Shown here piece by piece: positions 50,508 to 58,800 of a stretch of 64,000 nt of DNA; position 1 is the stretch's first letter, and each line of letters opens with the position of its first letter. Source of the stretch: CANKHA01 sp034668825 (GTDB taxonomy: Bacteria; Pseudomonadota; Alphaproteobacteria; Rhizobiales; Xanthobacteraceae); contig JAXDOR010000205.1 of NCBI GenBank assembly GCA_034668825.1, positions 3,618 through 67,617 on the forward strand, given 5' to 3'. The translations under genes and the position numbers were made by a program. The notes under the pieces were generated by a model that saw only the letters and a program-made list of their open reading frames with translations, was not told where the DNA came from and did no database searches.

Positions 50508-51587
50508 ATGATGTCTGGAGCTGCAAAGAAGACCGCTTTGATCACGGGCGTGACCGGCCAGGATGGCGCTTATATGGCCGAATTCCTGCTCGCCAAGGGG
50601 TATGTTGTCCACGGGATCAAGCGGCGCTCGTCATCGTTTAATACCGGACGCATCGACCATCTCTATCACGACCTTCACGAGCAGGGCGTCTCGTTCTTCT
50701 TGCACTACGGCGACGCTACAGATGCGACCAACCTCATTCGCATCGTGCAGGAGACGCAGCCCGACGAAATCTACAATCTTGCGGCGCAATCGCATGTGCA
50801 GGTCTCGTTCGAGACGCCGGAATACACTGCGAATGCCGATGGCCTTGGAACGCTGCGATTGCTGGAAGCGATTCGTATCCTTGGCCTTGAAAGGCAGACG
50901 CGCTTCTATCAGGCGTCGACCTCGGAACTCTACGGCAAGGTCCAAGAGACGCCGCAGACGGAGACTACACCATTTTATCCGCGCTCGCCCTATGCCGCCG
51001 CGAAGCTCTATGCTTACTGGATCACCGTGAATTATCGCGAAGCCTATGGGATGCACGCCTCCAACGGCATTCTGTTCAATCATGAAAGCCCGATCCGCGG
51101 GGAAACCTTTGTAACCCGCAAAATCACTCGTGCAGTAGCAGCGATCGAGCGGGGCCTGCAGGACCGGCTCTTTCTCGGCAATCTTGATGCCAAGCGTGAC
51201 TGGGGCCATGCACGCGACTATGTCGAAGGCATGTGGCTGATCGTGCAGCAAGAGCAGCCCGATGATTTCGTACTGGCGACGGGCGAGATGCATTCCGTGC
51301 GCGAGTTCGTTGAGAAAGCATTTGCGCAGATCGACCGGAAAATCGAGTGGCGTGGTGCCGGCGTGAGCGAAAAAGGCTTCGATCAGACTGGACGTGTGTT
51401 GGTCGAAGTCGATCCGCGCTATTTCCGGCCGACGGAAGTCGATCTACTGCTCGGCAACGCCAGCAAGGCACACCGCAAGCTCGGCTGGCATCACAAGACG
51501 AGTTTCGACATGCTCGTCCGTGAAATGATCGATGCGGACATGATAGCAGTTCGCCTCGAACAAGACCGCCGCAATCGGTATGAGTAA
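50508..51587 (+). CDS. gmd: GDP-mannose 4,6-dehydratase family enzyme
   Basis: A 359-residue extended SDR. The N-terminus is KTALITGVTGQDGAYMAEFL, the hallmark of Gmd; the catalytic set is QASTSELYGK with YPRSPYAAAKLYAYW, and RGETFVTRKITRAVA and RDWGHARDYVEGMW follow. It makes GDP-4-keto-6-deoxy-mannose. Because GDP-heptose genes are close by, it may instead act on GDP-heptose, as Gmd homologs do in 6-deoxy-heptose pathways. The length is normal. The fcl gene follows 17 bases later. Confidence 0.92.
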   Translation: MMSGAAKKTALITGVTGQDGAYMAEFLLAKGYVVHGIKRRSSSFNTGRIDHLYHDLHEQGVSFFLHYGDATDATNLIRIVQETQPDEIYNLAAQSHVQVSFETPEYTANADGLGTLRLLEAIRILGLERQTRFYQASTSELYGKVQETPQTETTPFYPRSPYAAAKLYAYWITVNYREAYGMHASNGILFNHESPIRGETFVTRKITRAVAAIERGLQDRLFLGNLDAKRDWGHARDYVEGMWLIVQQEQPDDFVLATGEMHSVREFVEKAFAQIDRKIEWRGAGVSEKGFDQTGRVLVEVDPRYFRPTEVDLLLGNASKAHRKLGWHHKTSFDMLVREMIDADMIAVRLEQDRRNRYE

Positions 51588-51604
51588 ATGGAACGCGCTG
51601 GATC

Positions 51605-52567
51605 ATGGTAGCGAAGATTTTCGATCTTGCCGGACGCCGTGTCTTCGTGGCTGGCCATCGCGGCATGGTTGGCTCGGCGCTGGTCCGCCGCCTCGGCATT
51701 GTCGACTGCCAGGTGATGACCGCCAGCCGTGACAAGCTCGACTTGCTCGACGGTGCTGCAACCCATCACTATCTCGCCGATGCAAAGCCGGATGTTGTCA
51801 TCGTCGCGGCGGCTAAGGTTGGAGGCATCCATGCCAACAGCACTTATCCGGCCGAATTCATCCAGGAGAACCTCGGCATTGCAATCAACACGATTCACGG
51901 CAGTTATAAAGCCGGCGTCAAGAAACTGCTGTTCCTCGGCTCGTCATGCATTTATCCGAAATTCGCGCGGCAACCGATGAGCGAGGACGAGTTGCTTGCT
52001 GGCCCACTCGAGCCGACCAACGAGTCCTATGCGGTTGCAAAGATCGCCGGAATCAAGCTCTGCCAGGCTTATCGGCGCCAGTACGGTGCTGACTTCATTT
52101 CGGTCATGCCGACCAATCTTTATGGTGCAGGCGACAACTACCATCTTGAAAACAGCCACGTCGTTGCGGCGCTCATCCGGCGTTTCCATGAGGCCAAGCA
52201 GACGCGTGCTCCAAGCGTGACCATCTGGGGTACCGGAGCGCCACGGCGCGAGTTTCTGTTCGTGGACGATCTCGCCGACGCCTGCATCTTTGTGCTGGAA
52301 CATTATTCAGGAGAGACGCACCTGAACGTCGGCACCGGCGAGGACACCACGATCGCCGAGTTCGCGCGGGCCGTCTCCGATATCGTTGGCTACGAGGGGC
52401 AGCTCACGTTCGACACGACGCGTCCCGACGGCTCCCCGCAAAAGCTCCTCGACGTTTCCAAACTCGACGCCATGGGCTGGCGAGCGACAACCTCGTTGCG
52501 TACCGGCCTCGCAGCGGCCTATGCCGATTTTCTGGCGGACGGAGGTCGCGGACGGCACGACCGGTAA
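51605..52567 (+). CDS. fcl: GDP-L-fucose synthase family enzyme
   Basis: A 320-residue extended SDR of the Fcl/WcaG type. Marks are RRVFVAGHRGMVGSALVRRL, LFLGSSCIYPKFARQPMSED and NESYAVAKIAGIKLC (Y-x3-K), followed by MPTNLYGAGDNYHLENSHV. It epimerises and reduces the Gmd product, giving GDP-L-fucose, or GDP-6-deoxy-heptose if Gmd works on GDP-heptose. The ATG at 51605 comes 17 bases after gmd, so the two form a unit. The length is normal. Confidence 0.92.
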   Translation: MVAKIFDLAGRRVFVAGHRGMVGSALVRRLGIVDCQVMTASRDKLDLLDGAATHHYLADAKPDVVIVAAAKVGGIHANSTYPAEFIQENLGIAINTIHGSYKAGVKKLLFLGSSCIYPKFARQPMSEDELLAGPLEPTNESYAVAKIAGIKLCQAYRRQYGADFISVMPTNLYGAGDNYHLENSHVVAALIRRFHEAKQTRAPSVTIWGTGAPRREFLFVDDLADACIFVLEHYSGETHLNVGTGEDTTIAEFARAVSDIVGYEGQLTFDTTRPDGSPQKLLDVSKLDAMGWRATTSLRTGLAAAYADFLADGGRGRHDR

Positions 52568-52635
52568 CCGGTGCCATCATTTCCAGTATGGCATCACGAA
52601 TACACAAACGCCTGGATGCGGTTTCTCCCGACGCC

Positions 52636-55467
52636 TCACCTAATGATTCCCGGGACATGCGTCGTCGCATAGCCATAACCCGCGTGCTCGCAGGCGAAAG
52701 GTAAAAGACGCTCAAGCGCGTGCAACACGCTGCCGTCGTAGCGAAGCGGTTCGTCTGGATAGTCGTCCCAGTCGAGTTTTAGGTCAAACAACGGGCTGAG
52801 TGCCTTGGTCCGGGCCCAGAACATCGTACCCACCGGAAATTCGAAAAAGGGCTCTAGTGGTTCCGCTATACCCATTCGTCGTGCAAGATTGCAGGCGATT
52901 TCGAAGTTGCCCGCCCACCCTGTAAGATGGGGATCTTCAGGGAAGACTAATCCAAGATCCGGGTTTGCAGCGAATCGAGCCAGCACAATGTCGAGCATGG
53001 GGTAGAAGCCGCCGACAAGGTTCTGCCAAAGAAATTCTCGCCAGACCTCCCCCGTCGCTGAGTCGCCAACCAAAGAGCTCCGCTTACTGTGGAGATGACC
53101 GATCACGTCGTAGCGGGAGAGGAGTTCTCGGCCAACGCCACTCAAGAACGCACCGATATCGCGACCACGATTGGGAACGACCCGGATCGTGACCGCACCC
53201 ATTTGATAGCCCGAGGCGGCGAGGCGAAGGGCTGCCGCCTTCTCTTTGTCAGATGTCGTCAGCAGCAGATCGCATCGAGACCGATTTTCCCCCATTTTTT
53301 GCAGCAGGTCTGCTGCCAACTCCGGATAAAAGAAGTGGACGTGGAGGAGCGCTGAACATTGCGCATCCGGCACCGGCTCCTGATCGGACGGTACGATGAT
53401 GGCATGGCACCAGGGGCCGTCCGGCTGGCCGTTGCGGATAAAATCGGCCAGCGGATTGATGAGGGCGCTATCGTATCGGTCCGCGTTTTTATGCGCATAT
53501 ATTTGCGGATGGAACCCCGGCAGGGGACGTCGGAAGCGCGAATTCTTAACGGCGTGAGGACTTGTACCCACGGCCGCCCATCGCGTCAGGAAGTCGTTGA
53601 TAGCGTCAGCCCTGTCAACAGGAGGCGAATTGCGAGGTAGATAAATATCTGGATCAAATGAGGGATCATCGTGCAGCGTTGCAAAGTCCTGCATACGCTG
53701 TCGCATGATCTCGATTGCCTGCCGCCCGAGCTGGTCGATCTGGTTTACATAATTTCCCATATCGAACATCATCTCGCCAAAACGCCGTGTTGCCTGCCCA
53801 ATTCTGGCGCGCTGGTCTTCGTTGTCGGCAAACCCCGCAATGATGCGGGCGGCGGCATGAACGTCGAGATACGCCACCACGCACATGCGCAGAATATCAT
53901 CGCTGCCGAGAAGCGGTGCAATTCCGCTTCCGCCCTCGAAGCATACGACTGGCAGTCCATGCATCGCCGCATCGATTGTGACATTGGGGAGCGGATCCAG
54001 TCGTGAGCTCAGAAGGAAAACGCCGGCCATCGCATAGGCCGGTTCAAGATCCGTAACCTCATCAACTATCGCAACCATATCTTCGAGATTTGAACGCGCT
54101 ATTTGTTCGGCGAGATAACTGGAATAGCTGACATCATTCACGGGATCGTATCCGTGGCCGATCCACACAAAGCGCACGGGCCGCTTGGGCTTTAGCGCCT
54201 TCACAGCCGCGGCACAGGACAGGAAAAGATCAACGCCTTTGCGGAACTGAATCGCTCCCCCACCTAATACAACCAATGCATCCTCGGCTCCTTGCGGCCG
54301 CATTTTACGGCGCAGAACTAGTGAATCCCGAGCTGCGGTGGCTTGCTGCGGCGCTCCAGGCACGATGCACCGTCCCTGCCGGATGATATGAAGTTTTCGG
54401 CTGGACAGGGTTGGAAGTTCCTGCAGCGCGGAATTCGCCGTCATATCAGCCGAAAAGACCATCTGCGTCGCCCATTCAAGAGCTTCGCTCATAGCTCCTT
54501 TCGGTTGGGTATAGGACGCGAACTCATGCACCAAGGAGATAACAGGGATACCGCCCTTCACGAGCGAAGAAATGAAGGATCGCGATTCAATGCTGTTAAC
54601 GATCGCATATGAAATGGGGCCGAACACCGCGAGGCGTTGAACAAGGCGTTTGGCTTCGGCTTCATGCCAATCAAGGTAACTAAGGGGGCCAATTACCGCT
54701 GCCGAGCACTTGGCAAAATCATGAACCAAGGGCCCACCCCGTAGCAGCAATGAGACGACGTTGTAACGACGGCGCAAATGCACAGCGATGTTGTACGCCA
54801 CGATCGGCGCGCCGGTTCGAGATGTGTCATGGCTCACGAGAAGGACGGTCTCGCGGCGCCGATCCAAACCTTCCGCATTGAAAGTGAGATTCCAAGCGCT
54901 GCTGACCGGCCGCCTTTGCTCAAAGCGGCCGTTCGCAACGTAGTGAGCAAGACAACTCATGCCCGCGTTGGCGACGTCCGGATATCGTTCTCGATAATAG
55001 TCGGGATCGAATCGGTCGGAGGGAGTCTGTCCTGTTTGCTCTCCTACAATCACGTAATGGAGCGCGGGATCCATGTCGCGAGGCAGGCCGAGACGTGCGG
55101 CATAGCAGTGCGCGTCTAGGAAGCCGCTGGTGCGGACCATCGCAGCCAAGTGTTCCGCATGAGCGCGCGTTGGATAAACAATCCAGCCAGCGGCCCGCAG
55201 ATTGAGGAAAGTTATTGCAGGCGGGCCATCAAAGCCGATCGTTTGGAAAAAAGGGTAGAGAAAACTGCCTTCGAATCCCAGTCCCGGCTCAAGGCAATCG
55301 CGCCACCCCTGGATAAGATAATGCTCGGCGGCATTCTGCTCGGCGGCAAGACCTGCCGCTGAACGGTATATTGCGGCATCGAAGATATCGCTTTGCTCCA
55401 GAAGCTCACGATCGGCGAGCAGGTCGTCCGTTGTGCGGTAGTTCCCGTTTATGTGGGTGTCGAGCAT
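52636..55467 (-). CDS. GT4-RgpF fusion glycosyltransferase, about 943 aa
   Basis: A large protein; residue numbers follow the longer form from a GTG at 55518 (960 aa). Residues 45-205 hold two FD.a.YR / FDPDYYRERYPDV units of the kind found before glycosyltransferase domains. About 222-600 are a GT4 (VLLVSHDTSRTGAPIVAYNI, FVWIGHGYDP, SSRLDPLPNVTIDAAMHGLP donor site). Two further FDPDIY / FHPQIY units follow. The last 230 residues are a rhamnan-synthesis F (RgpF) domain with RVVPNRGRDIGAFLSG, IGHLHSKRSS and LGLVFPEDPH. It probably adds rhamnose, which the rfb genes here would supply. Start codon choice is uncertain. Confidence 0.85.
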   Translation of the reverse strand: MLDTHINGNYRTTDDLLADRELLEQSDIFDAAIYRSAAGLAAEQNAAEHYLIQGWRDCLEPGLGFEGSFLYPFFQTIGFDGPPAITFLNLRAAGWIVYPTRAHAEHLAAMVRTSGFLDAHCYAARLGLPRDMDPALHYVIVGEQTGQTPSDRFDPDYYRERYPDVANAGMSCLAHYVANGRFEQRRPVSSAWNLTFNAEGLDRRRETVLLVSHDTSRTGAPIVAYNIAVHLRRRYNVVSLLLRGGPLVHDFAKCSAAVIGPLSYLDWHEAEAKRLVQRLAVFGPISYAIVNSIESRSFISSLVKGGIPVISLVHEFASYTQPKGAMSEALEWATQMVFSADMTANSALQELPTLSSRKLHIIRQGRCIVPGAPQQATAARDSLVLRRKMRPQGAEDALVVLGGGAIQFRKGVDLFLSCAAAVKALKPKRPVRFVWIGHGYDPVNDVSYSSYLAEQIARSNLEDMVAIVDEVTDLEPAYAMAGVFLLSSRLDPLPNVTIDAAMHGLPVVCFEGGSGIAPLLGSDDILRMCVVAYLDVHAAARIIAGFADNEDQRARIGQATRRFGEMMFDMGNYVNQIDQLGRQAIEIMRQRMQDFATLHDDPSFDPDIYLPRNSPPVDRADAINDFLTRWAAVGTSPHAVKNSRFRRPLPGFHPQIYAHKNADRYDSALINPLADFIRNGQPDGPWCHAIIVPSDQEPVPDAQCSALLHVHFFYPELAADLLQKMGENRSRCDLLLTTSDKEKAAALRLAASGYQMGAVTIRVVPNRGRDIGAFLSGVGRELLSRYDVIGHLHSKRSSLVGDSATGEVWREFLWQNLVGGFYPMLDIVLARFAANPDLGLVFPEDPHLTGWAGNFEIACNLARRMGIAEPLEPFFEFPVGTMFWARTKALSPLFDLKLDWDDYPDEPLRYDGSVLHALERLLPFACEHAGYGYATTHVPGIIR

Positions 55468-55644
55468 GCTATTTACAAACGATCGGATAATTGAGGAATT
55501 TGCACATGCGAGGGTCACCCATCAATAACGAAATCCCAGGGGACGGGGCAAGCCAAACAACCTTCTGGATGGATCGAGAAAGTTCAGGAATAGGAGTCTT
55601 TATACATGTAAACCCATCTTCGGTCATGGCGGCCCTCTCGCAGA

Positions 55645-57891
55645 TCAGGTTCTCCCGGGAAGGAGTCTTTGAATTGCAGTGATCATACGCCACGACCTTG
55701 ACGCCTCGATGTTTTTAAGGCGCTGCTCCGCCGCAGCAAGCTGCTGAGCGCGATCCTCTGCTTCGGTGATCAGGCGTTGCCGATCGATCTCGGCTGAGTC
55801 AAGGCGGCGTCCGCACTCTTCGATATCTCCAACGAGTTGACGCCGCTCGTTATCCAAAGCCGCGAGACGTCGGTTGCGGTCTTCGGCCTCCGCAACGAGC
55901 CGCCGTAGCTCGCGATCGTTTGCGGTGAGCTTCCGCTCACGATCCTGAGCCTCGCTCCTCAGCCGCCTGAGATCGCTATCCGCCACAGTAAGCCGCCGCT
56001 CGCGATCCTCGACCTCTTCCATGAGATGCCGCAGTTGGCCGTCTGCAGCTATCAGCTGCCGGTCCCGCTGTTCGACTTCGGCGATGAGCCGCCGTAGCTC
56101 ACCGTCGGCGTCCGTGAGCCGCCGCTCGCGATCCTCGACCTCTCCCGCAAGATGCCGCAACTGGCCGTCAGCCGCTGTCAGCCGCTCTTCCCGGTTCTCG
56201 ACCTCGGCCATGAGACGCCGCAGCTCGACATCGGCACCCGCGAGCCGCCGTTCGCGATCCTCGACCTCTCCCGCAAGATGCCGCACCTGGCCGTCAGCAG
56301 CTGTCAGCCGCGCGTCCCGCTGCTCGACCTCGGCCATGAGACGCCGCAGCTCGACCTCGGCACCCGCGAGCCGCCGGTCGCGATCGTCTACTTCGGCTAC
56401 GAGATGCCGCCGCTGGCCTTCAGCAGCGTTCAGCTGCCGGTCGCGGTGTTCGCCTTCGGCGATGAGCCGCCGTAGCTCACCGTCGGCATCCGTTAGCCGC
56501 TGCTCGCGATCCTCGACCTCTGCAACAAGATGCCGCAGTTGGCCGTCAGCTGCTGTCAGCTGCCGGTCCCGCTGTTCGACTTCGGCGATGAGCCGCCGTA
56601 GCTCGCCGTCGGCATCCGTGAGCCGCCGGTTGCGATCGTCAACTTCGGCTACGAGATGCCGCAGCTGGCCTTCAGCCGCTGTTAGCCGCTCTTCCAGGTT
56701 GTTGACTTCAGCCATAAGAGTCCGCATCTCGCGGTCAGCAGCCGTCAGCCGCTCTTCCCGGTTCTCGACCTCGGCCACGAGACGCCGCAGCTCGACATCG
56801 GCACCCGCGAGCCGCCGATCCCGATCTTCTCTCTCCGCCATGAAACGTCGCAGCTCCCGGTCAGCCTCAGTTAGCCGCTCTCCCCGATTCTCGATTTCGG
56901 CAATAAAACGCCGCAGCTCGCCGTCGGCATCCCTGAGCCTACAGTCCCGATCCGAGACCTCGCGCGCGAGCGAAGCAAAATGACGAGAGGCTTTTTCGGC
57001 TTCCGCGGCCGCAAGTCCTTTGTACAACCTTCCAGCTTCAGCGAACGTGGCACGGAGGTAATCGAACGATGCGCGTAGCTCGGTTTCCTTGCCTATCGAG
57101 GCAGCTTCGGTCAGACGATTGAAAATCTCGACGACCGCGGGGCCGATATCGGACCGTGTCCTGAGTTCTTGATAGCCAAATCTGTTGCGATGAAGGTCCC
57201 TGGTCAGAAAACGGTTTATTTCCCGCGTCACTTTTGCGCCCGGAGCTGGAACACGCCGGCCCGATAACTCTCGAAGCTTTCCGGCAAATGGCCGCCAATC
57301 CGCTAGGAGTTGATCATAAGGAAGGAAAATCCTCGGCCTCCCGCGGCTTGCCAGCTCCACTTCCAAGTTGCTGTGAGTGTACATCAGCAACGATTTCGCC
57401 AGCGCAAAGCCATTTCGGCGGCTGAGAGACTCCGCAACTTCCAGCGGATTGCGAAACGGAACGATGACGACGCTTTCTGTTTTGAGGGTATCGAGAACCT
57501 GCAGCCACATAGGCAACAGCAACGCGATGCGAGGATCCTTTACGACGAAGACGGCGGAATTCTGGAATTCCTCTTGGATCTCGACGACAAGCTGACGCTT
57601 AGCTTTGCGCGCCGCAGTCGATTTAATCCAATTTTCAGCCACCGGAAAAGGAGTGTCATAACTGCTGCCAAGCGTTTCCAAAAGATGCTCGTGAATCTGC
57701 ACCACGCGGGGGGACTCCCAAAAGCCACGATCATTGTCTCCTGCCGACGCGGGAACGAGTTCACCGGCGATGTGTGCCCCCAAAAGATTTACGACTCGCG
57801 CCGTGGCCGAGGTCCCAGACCGATGCATACCCGCTACAATGATGCACAATTTTGAGCGGGCGCTGGGCGACGGCTTCGATTTTATAGCCAA
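55645..57891 (-). CDS. Sulfotransferase with twenty-unit coiled-coil repeat domain
   Basis: A 748-residue protein. The N-terminal 240 residues are sulfotransferase-like: CIIVAGMHRSGTSATARV holds the PAPS 5'-phosphate loop at 21-28, GFWESPRVVQIHEHLL follows, and FRNPLEVAESLSRRNGF carries the 3'-phosphate-binding motif. Residues 312-731 are twenty tandem 21-residue units (three heptads each) forming one long coiled coil. The tail RSWRMITAIQRLLPGRT is basic and amphipathic. The start is TTG at 57891 with GGAG 6 bases before it. It would sulfate the glycan, and the rod could measure or tether; other nucleotide-using roles for the P-loop are possible. Confidence 0.8.
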   Translation of the reverse strand: MAIKSKPSPSARSKLCIIVAGMHRSGTSATARVVNLLGAHIAGELVPASAGDNDRGFWESPRVVQIHEHLLETLGSSYDTPFPVAENWIKSTAARKAKRQLVVEIQEEFQNSAVFVVKDPRIALLLPMWLQVLDTLKTESVVIVPFRNPLEVAESLSRRNGFALAKSLLMYTHSNLEVELASRGRPRIFLPYDQLLADWRPFAGKLRELSGRRVPAPGAKVTREINRFLTRDLHRNRFGYQELRTRSDIGPAVVEIFNRLTEAASIGKETELRASFDYLRATFAEAGRLYKGLAAAEAEKASRHFASLAREVSDRDCRLRDADGELRRFIAEIENRGERLTEADRELRRFMAEREDRDRRLAGADVELRRLVAEVENREERLTAADREMRTLMAEVNNLEERLTAAEGQLRHLVAEVDDRNRRLTDADGELRRLIAEVEQRDRQLTAADGQLRHLVAEVEDREQRLTDADGELRRLIAEGEHRDRQLNAAEGQRRHLVAEVDDRDRRLAGAEVELRRLMAEVEQRDARLTAADGQVRHLAGEVEDRERRLAGADVELRRLMAEVENREERLTAADGQLRHLAGEVEDRERRLTDADGELRRLIAEVEQRDRQLIAADGQLRHLMEEVEDRERRLTVADSDLRRLRSEAQDRERKLTANDRELRRLVAEAEDRNRRLAALDNERRQLVGDIEECGRRLDSAEIDRQRLITEAEDRAQQLAAAEQRLKNIEASRSWRMITAIQRLLPGRT
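55699..56958 (-). repeat. Twenty tandem 63-bp units coding for a coiled coil
   Basis: The units are in frame and all exactly 21 codons, with consensus V-E-D-R-E-R-R-L-T-A-A-D-G-E-L-R-R-L-x-A-E. Within the block, 2-unit and 4-unit patterns repeat (for example the pair VEDRERRLTDADGELRRL and VEQRDRQLTAADGQLRHL recurs), so copies arose by duplication of larger blocks. No insertion breaks the 63-base period. The exact period keeps heptads in register whatever the copy number. Confidence 0.9.
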
Positions 57892-58071
57892 ATCCCTCTC
57901 CGTTCGATGCTGCTGACCTGCAATTACTTCGATCAGCTCTCGAGTACGGCGCCTTGCTTGGCCGCATCAAGAGTCCCGATCATACGCCTCAGTGCTCTGA
58001 CGCTACGCCCTCTAATAGGTGGACCGCAGTTGTTGGCGCTCCGCGCGATGAGCAAGACGGTCGTCATATAT

Positions 58072-58100
58072 TTGACATGAGTTCCCGTAGGCAATTAAAC
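58072..58100 (+). promoter_or_regulatory. Candidate promoter of the rhamnose operon (-35 TTGACA)
   Basis: TTGACA at 58072-58077 matches the sigma-70 -35 consensus; 17 bases later TTAAAC (58095-58100) is a poor -10. The spacer between the divergent sulfotransferase and rfbC genes is otherwise gene-free (57892-58215). Confidence 0.35.
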
Positions 58101-58167
58101 TGCTGGCTGTCCCTCCCCACCTTTGATTGTGGTATTGCCGGTCCGCAGTATAAGCCCTAGTCATGTT

Positions 58168-58173
58168 TATAAT
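58168..58173 (+). promoter_or_regulatory. Candidate -10 box (TATAAT) upstream of rfbC
   Basis: A perfect TATAAT lies 42 bases before the rfbC ATG at 58216, at a plausible distance for a short leader. No -35 element at 16-18 bases upstream is convincing, so activation by a regulator would be needed if it is used. Confidence 0.35.
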
Positions 58174-58215
58174 CGAGCGCCACAAAGCATCAGTTGGACG
58201 TAAGACGGGTAATTC

Positions 58216-58776
58216 ATGGCTATAGAGATACATCAGACAGACATAGCGGACGTTAAGCTGATCAAGCCGTCAAGGATTCGCGATAAACGGGGTTTCTTTT
58301 CCGAGGTCTACAAGCACAGCGACTTTGAGGGCGCGGGTTTACCCCTGAATTTCGTCCAGGAGAATCATTCACTGTCGGCGGATGTTGGTACAGTCAGAGG
58401 TCTTCACTTCCAGACCCATCCCTTTGCTCAAGATAAACTGGTCCGCGTTGTCCGCGGTCGCATCTTCGACGTAGCCGTAGATATCCGCCGATCTTCGCCC
58501 ACGTTTGGCAAACACGTCGCTACCGAGTTATCGGCGGAAAACTGGCATCAATTGCTTATACCTATCGGCTTCGCGCACGGGTTCTGTACGCTTGAGCCGA
58601 ATACCGAGGTTATCTATAAGGTTACAAACTACTATTCGCCTAAAAATGATCTTGGCATTCTCTGGAACGACCCGTGCTTTGGGATTGAGTGGCCGTTAAC
58701 TCAAGGGTCGCCTCAAATGTCCGACAAGGACAAGGTTCTCCCAAAACTCCAAGATCTTCCCGTGTATTTCGAATAG
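58216..58776 (+). CDS. rfbC: dTDP-4-dehydrorhamnose 3,5-epimerase
   Basis: A 186-residue cupin-type epimerase. Family marks are KPSRIRDKRGFFSEVYKHSD, FVQENHSLSADVGTVRGLHF (catalytic His in RGLHFQ) and LLIPIGFAHGFCTLEPNTEV, then the Tyr region YKVTNYYSPKND. It turns dTDP-4-keto-6-deoxy-glucose into the L-configured 4-keto sugar. It is the first gene of a complete dTDP-L-rhamnose operon, with rfbB following 24 bases later. The length is normal. Confidence 0.93.
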   Translation: MAIEIHQTDIADVKLIKPSRIRDKRGFFSEVYKHSDFEGAGLPLNFVQENHSLSADVGTVRGLHFQTHPFAQDKLVRVVRGRIFDVAVDIRRSSPTFGKHVATELSAENWHQLLIPIGFAHGFCTLEPNTEVIYKVTNYYSPKNDLGILWNDPCFGIEWPLTQGSPQMSDKDKVLPKLQDLPVYFE

Positions 58777-58800
58777 CGAAACCTCTCGGATTGCAAATAA

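Noticed and set aside
55699..56958. Tandem repeats considered as a CRISPR array
   Set aside because: There are no unique spacers; the units are contiguous, in frame and coding.
56021..56983. Long plus-strand open frame rich in Ser and Arg opposite the coiled-coil repeats
   Set aside because: It is a by-product of the 63-base repeat, which keeps the opposite frame open; it has no ribosome site and no family features.
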